Shown in pieces: positions 52,275-61,075 of a DNA stretch of 64,000 bases. The notes below the pieces were generated by a model, which did not search any database, was not told where the DNA came from, and saw only the letters and a program-made list of their open reading frames with translations. The translations under genes and the position numbers were made by a program. The DNA is from Bacillota bacterium (GTDB taxonomy: Bacteria; Bacillota; Clostridia; Lachnospirales; Lachnospiraceae): positions 1 to 64,000 of the forward strand of contig JAEZZO010000079.1 in the NCBI GenBank assembly GCA_023418475.1. The letters run 5' to 3'. Positions within the stretch are counted from its first letter, which is position 1, and each line of letters starts with the position of its first letter.

Positions 52275-53669
52275 TTATTTCCATGCAGGATCTCCGGCAG
52301 CCTTCGCTGCTTCTGCTCTGTTTGCATCCATATTCTTCAGAACATCCTCGGCACTGGTCTCACCTAGACAATAAGAAATCATATCTGCTCCAAAATCCAT
52401 CCAATATGCATTCGTATACTTAGTAGCTGTCTGAAGAACACCATATTTCATCTGGTCAGGTGTTATTGTCTTCATAAATTCTTCTTCTGCCGGCAGCCAA
52501 TGCTGTTTGATATTCGTATCAGTTACATCAAGATTTGTATAAGAAGGTGAGTTATCAAGTATCTCTTGAAGGCTCTCGGTAGTTGTTACAAAGTTAAAGA
52601 ATTCTTTTACTAACTCCGGATGAGAGGTTCCGGCATATCCAAACATGGTAGGTCCGCCCGGATTGGTAGGAAACCATTTGTTATCTCCAAGAGGAATAAG
52701 GAATAATCCGAATTCGTCCTTAGACTGTGTATCATCAGCGATTTGTTTAATATAACTGGAATTTGCCATTGCCATAGCAATCTTTCTGTCGCCGAAATCA
52801 TTACTCATATTTGTACTGTCTGTTCCAATCCAGTCTTTACCAAAATATCCTGCATCCGATAATTCTTTGAATTCCTTCAATACTTCAAGCATCTTGGCAT
52901 TGCCTTCAAATTTTGCCGTATTGTTATTTAAGCCTTCGTATAAACCAGGGGTTGTATTCTCATAAACACCGCCAATTTGGAAGAATGAAAGCTGATGCTG
53001 CCATCCATCGGCACCCGGAATAAACCAAGGTGTAATCTTCTTTGCAGCGATCTTTCCGCACAAATCTTTAAACTCCGCATAGTTAGCAGGAACTTTCCAT
53101 CCATTCTCGTTAAATAATGTTTTATTATAAAGCATTACAAACTCAGGTGAATTATGCCAGATCTGCAAGCCATATAATTTATCATTATAGACACAGGACT
53201 GCTGTCTTGTCTTCGGCATGATATTCTGCCAAGAGGCACCTGTAAAATCAAGGCAATATTTTTCAGGCTCTACAATCTGTGAACCAATCGCAAACGGGTC
53301 TGATTGTATCCAGAAAATGTCCGGACAGGTTCCGGTTGACAGTTTAGTATGTAATACATCCGAATACTGGTCAGCAGGAATTGTCTGCAGATCTACGGTA
53401 ACTCCGTATTTTTCTTCAAAGCGTGCAATTGTTGCATCATATCTGTTATCCATCCATCCGGTTGATACTAGAATACTAAGTTCTTCTCCTGAAAAATCAG
53501 CGGTAGCAGCTTTTGTTGCCTCAGGTGCTGCAGTAGCCGTAGCAGCAGCTCCTTTTGTAGGAGCAAGCGTAGGTTCCTGCGTTGTATCCTTGGATGTCTT
53601 ACCGCAACCTGCCAGAAGAAATGCCGACATACTGACACATAATACTAATGTTACGATTTTTTTAAACAT
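52275..53669 (-). CDS. Sugar-binding lipoprotein of an ABC importer
   Basis: The 464-residue protein has a lipoprotein signal (MFKKIVTLVLCVSMSAFLLAG, cysteine 22), a Thr/Ala-rich linker and a family-1 solute-binding domain. GGGAGG lies before the ATG. It is the first gene of the operon with two permeases and is divergent from a YesM-type kinase and YesN-type regulator, the standard layout for two-component-controlled oligosaccharide importers in this group. Substrate unknown; the nearby GH95 gene hints at fucosylated or galactosylated oligomers. Confidence 0.93.
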   Translation of the reverse strand: MFKKIVTLVLCVSMSAFLLAGCGKTSKDTTQEPTLAPTKGAAATATAAPEATKAATADFSGEELSILVSTGWMDNRYDATIARFEEKYGVTVDLQTIPADQYSDVLHTKLSTGTCPDIFWIQSDPFAIGSQIVEPEKYCLDFTGASWQNIMPKTRQQSCVYNDKLYGLQIWHNSPEFVMLYNKTLFNENGWKVPANYAEFKDLCGKIAAKKITPWFIPGADGWQHQLSFFQIGGVYENTTPGLYEGLNNNTAKFEGNAKMLEVLKEFKELSDAGYFGKDWIGTDSTNMSNDFGDRKIAMAMANSSYIKQIADDTQSKDEFGLFLIPLGDNKWFPTNPGGPTMFGYAGTSHPELVKEFFNFVTTTESLQEILDNSPSYTNLDVTDTNIKQHWLPAEEEFMKTITPDQMKYGVLQTATKYTNAYWMDFGADMISYCLGETSAEDVLKNMDANRAEAAKAAGDPAWK

Positions 53670-53732
53670 AATAACCCTCCCTTATTTTGGTCTTATTCAC
53701 TAAGACGTCTCACTTGACATATTTAGTTTAAC

Positions 53733-53763
53733 AAAAAGTGCATAAATGGTCTATGCACTTTTT
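53733..53763. promoter_or_regulatory. 12-bp inverted repeat in the divergent ABC/two-component spacer
   Basis: AAAAAGTGCATA (53733-53744) and TATGCACTTTTT (53752-53763) are perfect inverted repeats around AATGGTC, between the binding-protein gene and the kinase gene. It may be the binding site of the response regulator or another repressor, or a hairpin insulating the divergent promoters. Confidence 0.6.
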
Positions 53764-53804
53764 GAGAATGATTTAGGACTATATTTACACTTTTCGAATT
53801 TTAT

Positions 53805-53833
53805 TTGTACTTTTATTGTTCAAATGTTATAAT
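53805..53833 (+). promoter_or_regulatory. Promoter of the sensor kinase-response regulator genes
   Basis: TTGTAC at 53805-53810 and TATAAT at 53828-53833 are 17 bases apart, about 36 bases upstream of the kinase start codon. Confidence 0.65.
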
Positions 53834-53868
53834 ACATAAATCATAAGGAGAAAGGTGTACGAAACCAT

Positions 53869-55692
53869 ATGCGTTATTATAAACTTCAATCAAAGCTATT
53901 CCTGGCATATGCCGGTTTAATTGTACTAGTTTTACTGGCCTTCAGTATATTTTTCTTTCGATACGTATCAAATCAATTAATCACGCGCGGTACAGATTCT
54001 CTTACTACCTTAAATTCCTCCTTTGAAGATCAGATTGATGGAGTCATCAAAGATATGGATGCCGTGTCGATCAATATCAATTACAGCAGCCTTGTAAAGG
54101 ATAAGCTCAAATCTTCTTTAAATCTTGATATCTCAACAGATATTTCCAGAAATTCCTTGAACGACCTGTCTAGTCTTTTCGTGACCATTAACGGAGTTGA
54201 TACCAAGGTTGATCAAATAAATCTATATGATTTAAAGGGGAATGTACTGCAGGTAGGTTCAAAAAACAAAACAAAAAAATCAGACCCCGCTTCTGTTACC
54301 TGGATGAAATCCGTTCTGGATTTGGATGGTCAAAAGCTAATCAGCGATTCCTACTATTCTTCCGCTCTTGCTACCTCCAACCAATATCCGGACTGGTTAA
54401 TTTCCCTCTATCGTACCTTCAGTAATCAATACGGGCAGACGGTAGGAACTGTTGAAACCATCAAAAGATGCAAGGGTGTTTTTAAAACGATTACCCATTA
54501 TAAAAAAACAGTGGACAATCCTGCCGAGATTTATATTTACTCAAAGGATAATACCTTGATTTATCCTTATAATTTATCCAATGAGGAAAAGAAGTCTCTT
54601 CCAAATTATATTTCTTTTTCTACTATTAAGGGAAATAAAACCGCAATTATCAATCCTGTTACCGGCGGAAAAGAATACCTGGCTTACAGTTATTCCTCCT
54701 ACAGCGGTTGGACCTATATTACAGTACAGACCGAATCCTACATCTTAAAACCTGTTTACCGTCTTCTTTCGATTTTACTGCTTTTTGTATTTCTTTTACT
54801 GGCTGCTTCCATGATCGTTTCTTATTATGTTTCACGAAGCCTTGTAAAACCGGTTAAGCATTTAAAGCATATTGTACAGCGAATAGAAATCGATAACCTG
54901 GGTACGGAGAAAACAGATGATTACCCACTCTCTTACACAGAGCTTCACGAACTTTACATTGCTTTTGAACATATGAGAGAGAAATTAAAAACTTCCATGA
55001 ATGAATTAATTGATTCCAGACAACAGGAATTAAAATCCCGTTCTTTGGCTCTACAAGCACAGGTAAATCCTCATTTTTATTATAACACACTTTATAGCAT
55101 CATCGTACTGGCAGAAAATGAACAGACTAAAGAAGTTGTTACCATCTGCCGCTATCTTTCCAATATCATGCGCTATATAACAGATACCTCTGCCACAAAG
55201 GTCAGTATTCAATCCGAGATTGATTATGTCAATAAATATCTTTATTGTATGAAGGTTCGCTATCAATCCAGCTTAAATTACACCATCGATTTAGACGAGA
55301 AGCTGTTAGACCTCCAGGTTCCAAAGCTTATTATCCAGCCTCTTGTAGAGAATGCGATTAAGTACGGAACCTCCTGTGCTCCCCCCTGGCAATTATCCAT
55401 TACCGGGCGGGTTTACGATACGCACTGGCAGATTGATATCATAGACTCCGGTAATGGTTTTACAGAGCAAGCAATTGATACCATCAACAGCCGGATTAAG
55501 GAAGCAAATGCAAACCCCGGTATGCCTGAGATGCAGATTAACGGTCTTGGAATTGTTAATGTATATATGCGCTGGAAATTTTTCTGTCAGGATACTATAA
55601 TATTTCAATACGGAAATACTGAGAATGGGCATGGCATCGTATCCATCGGGCAAAAAGTTGTACGACAGAGAGAGGAGAATAGTGAAGTATGA
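53869..55692 (+). CDS. YesM-type sensor histidine kinase
   Basis: The 607-residue kinase has membrane helix 1 (about 10-31), an extracytoplasmic sensor (about 35-295), helix 2 (about 298-320), a HAMP linker, a His_kinase (PF06580) phosphoacceptor in QAQVNPHFYYNTLYS and a HATPase_c domain (PLVENAIKYG, IDSGNGF). This class senses sugars or a sugar-loaded binding protein. It overlaps the response regulator gene by four bases and is divergent from the binding-protein operon, which it most likely controls. Confidence 0.94.
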   Translation: MRYYKLQSKLFLAYAGLIVLVLLAFSIFFFRYVSNQLITRGTDSLTTLNSSFEDQIDGVIKDMDAVSININYSSLVKDKLKSSLNLDISTDISRNSLNDLSSLFVTINGVDTKVDQINLYDLKGNVLQVGSKNKTKKSDPASVTWMKSVLDLDGQKLISDSYYSSALATSNQYPDWLISLYRTFSNQYGQTVGTVETIKRCKGVFKTITHYKKTVDNPAEIYIYSKDNTLIYPYNLSNEEKKSLPNYISFSTIKGNKTAIINPVTGGKEYLAYSYSSYSGWTYITVQTESYILKPVYRLLSILLLFVFLLLAASMIVSYYVSRSLVKPVKHLKHIVQRIEIDNLGTEKTDDYPLSYTELHELYIAFEHMREKLKTSMNELIDSRQQELKSRSLALQAQVNPHFYYNTLYSIIVLAENEQTKEVVTICRYLSNIMRYITDTSATKVSIQSEIDYVNKYLYCMKVRYQSSLNYTIDLDEKLLDLQVPKLIIQPLVENAIKYGTSCAPPWQLSITGRVYDTHWQIDIIDSGNGFTEQAIDTINSRIKEANANPGMPEMQINGLGIVNVYMRWKFFCQDTIIFQYGNTENGHGIVSIGQKVVRQREENSEV

Positions 55693-56438
55693 AATATACT
55701 GCAATCATAGCAGAAGATGAAGAATTACTGCTTCATAGTCTTGCTAAGAAAATAGAAAGTCTGGATGTAAATTTTGAGGTGATCGGAAAAGCACAGACCG
55801 GTGTTCAGGCTTATGAACTGGTAAAACAATTATCTCCGGATCTGGTAATAACCGATATCCGTATGCCGGAGATGAACGGTATTATGCTGCTGCAGAAGCT
55901 GCGGGAGACTTATCCTTTATTAGATTTTATTATAACAAGCGGTTATTCTGATTTTGAATATGCCAAAAGCGCAATTCATCTTCAAGTGAGTGAGTATCTG
56001 CTAAAACCGATTGATCCCGATGAATTAAAGGCTGCTTTATTAAGACTCAAAAACAAGTATGAATTACAGCAGAATAGTTTTTATGATATTTTCAATTCCT
56101 CTACTGCCAGAAGTACACCCAATGAAATTGCTTCGATGCTGAAGGAATATCTCATACAGAATTATAATAAGGATGTCAACTTTAATCTTATTGCCAATAA
56201 TATGAATTACAGCTCCAGCTATCTGACCAAGATCTTTTATCAATACTTTGAATGCAGTCCTTCAAAATACTTGATTTCACTTCGAATTCAGAAAGCGCAG
56301 CACTTATTGCTGCATAATCCAGATCTAACTATCCGTCAGGTAGGTGAAAGTGTCGGGTACGATGACCAGGGATACTTCAGCCGGATTTTCAAGAAGCAAA
56401 CAGGTGTCAGTCCCCTGGAATACCGATGTGATACTTAA
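55689..56438 (+). CDS. YesN-type response regulator, receiver plus AraC domain
   Basis: The 249-residue protein has a receiver domain (about 1-120; acidic pocket AEDEE, phosphoacceptor Asp in LVITDIRMPEMNG, Lys in YLLKPID) and a C-terminal AraC double helix-turn-helix (about 145-248; RQVGESVGYDDQGYFSRIFK). It starts inside the kinase stop codon. It should activate the divergent sugar ABC operon. It lacks the long middle region found in many YesN proteins, so it is a short version. Confidence 0.94.
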   Translation: MKYTAIIAEDEELLLHSLAKKIESLDVNFEVIGKAQTGVQAYELVKQLSPDLVITDIRMPEMNGIMLLQKLRETYPLLDFIITSGYSDFEYAKSAIHLQVSEYLLKPIDPDELKAALLRLKNKYELQQNSFYDIFNSSTARSTPNEIASMLKEYLIQNYNKDVNFNLIANNMNYSSSYLTKIFYQYFECSPSKYLISLRIQKAQHLLLHNPDLTIRQVGESVGYDDQGYFSRIFKKQTGVSPLEYRCDT

Positions 56439-56524
56439 TTAAGAAACATTATCACAAACTTATCGTTAGGATTTATTTTACGAGACTGGTCTGCCGTTAA
56501 CCATTACCCTCCTGCGGAAATGTT

Positions 56525-57676
56525 TTATCTGCATTCTCTCTTCCATTTTCTTTTCATCGTAAGCAAATATCCTGCTGCCAGTGCTGTAAAGGGCGCAACC
56601 GTAATAAGACCAATGCTTCCTACTATCGTTTCAAGAATTTCTGATGCAACATACTTATAATTTAAAATATTATAGATTGGCGTCCCTTGAGCCATAAATA
56701 CCATAAGCAGTGAAATATATCCGCCGGAATAAGCCAATAATAATGTGGTAGTCTGTGTTCCCAGCGCTGCTTTCCCAACCTGTATACCGGAAAGACAGGC
56801 TTCCTTCCATGAAATATCCGGTTTCTTTTGCACTACCTCATTCACAGAAGAGGTAATGTCCACAGCAAGATCCATCACAGCACCTGCAGAGCCGATAAAG
56901 ATACTTGCGGTAAAAATCTTTGTTAAATTCAAATAGGTAAATCCGCTGTATAGCAGACTTTCGGAAGATGGCATTACAGCACCGTGTATTTTATATAAAT
57001 CAGTAAAAAGGATGCCCAGTATTACAGTTGTTACTGTTCCCAGTACAGAGCCTATGATTGCAGATAATGCAGTCTTTTTAAATCCATATACCATAATCAT
57101 TGTAATGACTGTTAAAGTCAATATAATACCAAGTCCATATGCAACAGGATTGTAACCGTTCAGATAACCGGGTACCATGAGTTTCCATATCATCATGATT
57201 GTTATTGTAAAGGATAGTAACGCCCGTACCCCCATCTCTCCTGCAAAAAGAAGGAGCAGCAAAACAAAAAGTCCAATCAGTATAATTTCTTTCTGAAATC
57301 TGTAATGATCTATCAGATTTATTGATTTAATTTCATCTTCCCGATGGCTTATGACTACCAGGGCGCGGTCTCCAGGCTCAAACAGCTTATCCTGCTCAAG
57401 AGATCCATTTAACATATTAATACCTTCTTCTATCTTCCCTTTAAACCGACCACCGAGTATTTTGATTTTACATCTCTGTTCTCCTGATTGTATCAAACCG
57501 GTACTAATCAGCATGCTATTATCTGTTTCTAAAACTCTGGCTGTTGTCCTGTCTGCGTTCTTATAGATAATGGCATCTTCATATCCCGTTGGAATACAGC
57601 ATAAAAACACAAGTAAAACAAGACTTATAACAGTGGGCAGCTGCGCTATCAGTTTTTCACGTATTCTAGGTTGCAT
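56525..57676 (-). CDS. YibE/F-like membrane protein
   Basis: The 383-residue protein has an N-terminal helix (about 15-33), an external ~90-residue domain (about 40-125) and seven to eight membrane helices (about 130-375), including AGSVLG-type glycine motifs (IIGSVLGTVTTVILG) and LDLAVDITSS-like MDLAVDITSSVNEV. This is the YibE/F family, found widely in Firmicutes with unknown function. It is a single gene convergent with the response regulator. Confidence 0.85.
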   Translation of the reverse strand: MQPRIREKLIAQLPTVISLVLLVFLCCIPTGYEDAIIYKNADRTTARVLETDNSMLISTGLIQSGEQRCKIKILGGRFKGKIEEGINMLNGSLEQDKLFEPGDRALVVISHREDEIKSINLIDHYRFQKEIILIGLFVLLLLLFAGEMGVRALLSFTITIMMIWKLMVPGYLNGYNPVAYGLGIILTLTVITMIMVYGFKKTALSAIIGSVLGTVTTVILGILFTDLYKIHGAVMPSSESLLYSGFTYLNLTKIFTASIFIGSAGAVMDLAVDITSSVNEVVQKKPDISWKEACLSGIQVGKAALGTQTTTLLLAYSGGYISLLMVFMAQGTPIYNILNYKYVASEILETIVGSIGLITVAPFTALAAGYLLTMKRKWKRECR

Positions 57677-57818
57677 TAAACTCCGTTCCGCCGATCTCGG
57701 TATGGCCTAACCGACTTCTTTCAAATTTATTATGTATTCGTTTTTATTTGACCCTTAATTGCCGGTTTGCATAAATTTAGTTATTCCAGTACAGCTATAT
57801 TTCTTCTTTCCGTATTAG

Positions 57819-57860
57819 AAAAAGCACAAAATGAGCGTAAGCCCATACTCATTTCGTGCT
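57819..57860 (-). terminator. Intrinsic terminator of the alkaline phosphatase gene
   Basis: AGCACAAAATGAG (57823-57835) pairs with CTCATTTCGTGCT (57848-57860), one G-U, and TTTTTC follows on the minus strand. It lies 78 bases past the phosphatase stop. Confidence 0.75.
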
Positions 57861-57937
57861 CTATAATTTTATGTATGCATTCTGCTTACATTAATTTATC
57901 TTTACCTCTTCTATTGCTATTTCCTTATCACTATTTT

Positions 57938-59470
57938 TTATTTTACGGAAGTTAATTTTGCCATATTCTTATAGATATCGGTATTATCATAAAATCCGTC
58001 GAAGAGACTGCTGCCACAGCCGATCGCAAAAACAGGAACCGGTATTCCGGTATGGGAATAGGAGCTGAAATCAATACCTGATTTATTGTTTAAAATATGT
58101 GTGATGGTTACGGTTAACGGTTCATAGGTTCCATATAATACATATTCCTCCTGCGAAAGTTGCCTTGTACTGCCACTCATGGTCATAGTATAAGCAGTCT
58201 GTAATTTTTGATATTCATAGTCCGTAAGGATAAGATTTTGATCTGTATTAAGCTTCGCATTGCTCTTTGAAACCAAGCCGAAATTAGCTTCGATATCTGC
58301 GAGGACCTGCGAAAATGCTGTTTTATTTTTTTTATAATTTGCTACAAAATCCGAATCGAATTTGGCATAGGATATTTTCTGGTTACTGATATTCTTTAAA
58401 TAGGTATCATAATTGGTTCCTGCAAATCCGATTGTCAGTCCTCCGGTTTCGTGATCTCCGGTTACTAAGATCAATGTCTCCTGCGGATGTTTCTTATAGA
58501 ATTTCATTGCTTCATCAACTGCACGATCAAGAGCGATCGTATCCTGAATGGAGGATGCGGCATCATTTGCATGACAGGCCCAGTCAATTTTGCCTCCTTC
58601 CACCATCATAAAGAATCCATTTTTATTGTCTAGTACATCAATTCCTTTTTTTACATAGTCTGCCAGCTTCCATTCCTCCGGCTTAGCATCAATCTGATAA
58701 GACATAGCTTCAGAATCTGCCAATTTTTCAGATACCACAACCGCTTTTCCATCCGAGGCTTTCAATGACTGAGCCTTATCCTGGGTCGTAATTACTTTAT
58801 AACCGGCTTCCCGCGCCAATTCATAGAGATCTTTCTGATCTTTCTTATTTCCGGTTGGGTTCTTCAACGCACCTCCTGCAAAATAATCAAATCCGCTTGC
58901 AATCATCTCCAGACCAATCTCATAATAATTATTTCTGGATACCTGATGTGCATAAAATGCTGCGGGTGTCGCGTGATTAATATTAACCGAAGTGATAATT
59001 CCGATTTTATATCCTAACTGTTTTTTCAGCTTCTCACTTATCGTCTCGTATTTCTTCGTCATAGTTGTGTCCATATTGATCACACCACTATAGGTTTTGT
59101 AACCCGTAGAAATTGAAGTTGCTGTAGAGGCACTATCCGGACAGAAGGAGGTGCTGTCAAAGGTTTTCGCAGAACCTGCTACCGGGAATTTCATAAAGTT
59201 CAAATCCTGAGCCTCCGTCTTGCCATTTGTATCAACCGCACCCAGATAGTAGGAAGCGGATTGCACCTGGGGATAGCTCATACCATCTCCGATAAATAAA
59301 AAGATATATTTGGGTGTGGCAGTACTTTTTGCATCTGCCTTTTGTGCGGTAATACTACCTTTTCCTTCCGATGCCTCTGCACTTGTGTTTGAATTGATCA
59401 GAGCCAGTGAGGATACCAGTAGTGCAACAGCACAAATTGATGCTACAATTCTTTTTAAATACTTTCTCAT
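57938..59470 (-). CDS. Secreted alkaline phosphatase
   Basis: The 510-residue enzyme has a cleavable signal peptide (about 1-32, VASICAVALLVSSLALI core) and the alkaline phosphatase fold. The nucleophile is Ser113 in DSASTATSISTG; metal ligands lie in IGDGMSYPQ (Asp62), EGGKIDWACHAND and GDHETGG, with a further His in SHTGIPVPVFA. It hydrolyses phosphate monoesters outside the cell to release phosphate. It is a single gene with its own terminator. No clear Pho box was recognised. A closing His in the usual place supports full activity. Confidence 0.94.
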   Translation of the reverse strand: MRKYLKRIVASICAVALLVSSLALINSNTSAEASEGKGSITAQKADAKSTATPKYIFLFIGDGMSYPQVQSASYYLGAVDTNGKTEAQDLNFMKFPVAGSAKTFDSTSFCPDSASTATSISTGYKTYSGVINMDTTMTKKYETISEKLKKQLGYKIGIITSVNINHATPAAFYAHQVSRNNYYEIGLEMIASGFDYFAGGALKNPTGNKKDQKDLYELAREAGYKVITTQDKAQSLKASDGKAVVVSEKLADSEAMSYQIDAKPEEWKLADYVKKGIDVLDNKNGFFMMVEGGKIDWACHANDAASSIQDTIALDRAVDEAMKFYKKHPQETLILVTGDHETGGLTIGFAGTNYDTYLKNISNQKISYAKFDSDFVANYKKNKTAFSQVLADIEANFGLVSKSNAKLNTDQNLILTDYEYQKLQTAYTMTMSGSTRQLSQEEYVLYGTYEPLTVTITHILNNKSGIDFSSYSHTGIPVPVFAIGCGSSLFDGFYDNTDIYKNMAKLTSVK

Positions 59471-59575
59471 GCATATTCTCCTTTATACGCTATTGTTAAT
59501 GAATACAGTTACAATATAACAGTATAAAAGAGCGCTCATCTATCAATAATAGGTTAAATCTTGGTAAAATCTAGG

Positions 59576-59660
59576 AACAAAAGTATACTCCTCCGCGCGC
59601 GAAGCTGTGCATCCCTCGGGGAGTTTTATTACATAGGACGAGCTTTCCTATGTAAATAAA
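59576..59660. repeat. Dispersed repeat family 1, copy D
   Basis: AACAAAAGTATACTCCTCCG, CGCGCGAAGCTGTGCATCCC and a perfect 10-bp hairpin TTACATAGGA (59629-59638) / TCCTATGTAA (59646-59655) match copy A at 1273-1380. It runs directly into the terminator below. Confidence 0.7.
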
Positions 59661-59695
59661 AAAGCTTGGTCCCGGATACGAAACCAAGCTTTTTT
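59658..59695. terminator. Bidirectional intrinsic terminator after the URO-D-like gene
   Basis: AAAAAAGCTTGGT (59658-59670) pairs with ACCAAGCTTTTTT (59683-59695) around a 12-base loop, with a T-run on either strand. It lies 78 bases past the URO-D-like stop codon. Confidence 0.85.
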
Positions 59696-59772
59696 GATTT
59701 AATTATTACATTAGAAGTTCGTATAGTATACTTTCTATCGTTGATTGTCTCTAACCGAAACATAACAAATCT

Positions 59773-60915
59773 TTACTGCATATTCTCCTTGCACTCTGCC
59801 GTAAAACTTCCTTCCACATCGCTCCAGTATTTCTCAGCATGTGCCAGCAGCTTATTTGCCTGTTCCATTGGCATCGGGTCAAAGTATAAGAATAACGCAT
59901 TGGAGCCATATCGTTCAACCAGCTTATCCAGTCTCTCCAGCCACTCTTCAAAAGATCCTGAATAGACCTTAACCCATAAGCCTTTCCCTGCAGCTACTGC
60001 TTTATCATAAATCTGATACCATTCTTCAAAGGTTCCGTCCGGGCCATAATCACCACTTGTCCATTGAAGTGCATCAATTTCTTTAATTTCCATGATTGCA
60101 TCCACATGCTTTATTGCATCCGGTCCATCCAGATGATATATCACATGATCTAACTGCTTCGCCTGTTTTCTTAAGGATTCTTGAATAAACTCACGATACT
60201 GGCCGGGAGACATCATTGCCGAAAAATCGCACTGAAGCTTTGCTGTTTTTCCGGTACCGAAAATCTGAAATACCGTATAACATGAACTGTCGTTCTTATC
60301 CTTTACAATATTATAGAATTGATCATAATATTTAAAATAAATATTATCAATTTGCTCTATTCTTCTTGCTATTTCCTCCGGTTCATCCATCATATCAAAA
60401 ATCGTATCCTGTGCTCCTCTCATGGAAGCCAATACATCGATATTTTCCATGATATCCGGAATACCGATCAGGAAATCATCACCGGCAAGTTCCTTAACCT
60501 TGCGGAATAAATCTAAATGCTTCTTCAGCCACACATTCTCCGGATCATACTCCAGATCCTTATATTCGAGCCAGTCCTCCACAAACTCCTCAAACCATAC
60601 TGTATCCTCATTAAATACAATTTTACAGCCCAGATAACCAGCCATGGAGCCTGGACCAAAGTCAAGACTTACGTTTGGAAAGCTTTCTCCAAGAAATTCA
60701 TGTGTTTCGCAAAAATAACGGTAGCGTGCTACAATTCTTTCCGCATCCTGATATTTATCTTCCATGCTCTTTGGCTTTAACTCTTCTTCTCTTGCAGGGT
60801 CTTTTACGCCTTCCTTCTCTGCCCAGATACACATTAAAGGTCTTCCTGTATTTTGTCTCTTCCAATATTTATCCCATTTTTCTTTTGTCTCTTCCCAGTT
60901 CTTCTTATAGAGCAT
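59773..60915 (-). CDS. Uroporphyrinogen decarboxylase-like (URO-D superfamily) protein
   Basis: The 380-residue protein fits the URO-D/MtaA-like superfamily (COG0407) by its barrel pattern: FPNVSLDFGPGSMAGYLG, IYHLDGPDAIKHVDAI, LQWTSGDYGPDG. Corrinoid methyltransferases of this fold bind zinc by HxC and a later Cys; here the corresponding site reads HLD, so the zinc ligand cysteine seems lost, and the arginines of true HemE are not recognised either. Related proteins recur beside glycosidase genes in gut and soil clostridia with no assigned function. GGAGG precedes the ATG. It lies 160 bases downstream of the GH31 gene on the same strand, so a carbohydrate link is plausible. Confidence 0.75.
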   Translation of the reverse strand: MLYKKNWEETKEKWDKYWKRQNTGRPLMCIWAEKEGVKDPAREEELKPKSMEDKYQDAERIVARYRYFCETHEFLGESFPNVSLDFGPGSMAGYLGCKIVFNEDTVWFEEFVEDWLEYKDLEYDPENVWLKKHLDLFRKVKELAGDDFLIGIPDIMENIDVLASMRGAQDTIFDMMDEPEEIARRIEQIDNIYFKYYDQFYNIVKDKNDSSCYTVFQIFGTGKTAKLQCDFSAMMSPGQYREFIQESLRKQAKQLDHVIYHLDGPDAIKHVDAIMEIKEIDALQWTSGDYGPDGTFEEWYQIYDKAVAAGKGLWVKVYSGSFEEWLERLDKLVERYGSNALFLYFDPMPMEQANKLLAHAEKYWSDVEGSFTAECKENMQ

Positions 60916-60972
60916 GATAATACCTCCTATAATAATCCAATTATTTGGTCAATGATAAAGCATATTTAGCGC

Positions 60973-60997
60973 AACCCGGAGGGCAATACCTCGGGTT
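60973..60997. repeat. Hairpin between GH31 and URO-D-like genes
   Basis: AACCCGGAGG (60973-60982) pairs with CCTCGGGTT (60989-60997) with one bulge. It lacks a T-run on the minus strand, so read-through from GH31 into the URO-D-like gene is possible. Confidence 0.45.
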
Positions 60998-61075
60998 CTT
61001 ATTACTTCATCAGAATGTCTGCATATGTGATCAGACGTATCTTATATTCCTTTAAAATGTATGACAAATGAAGAT

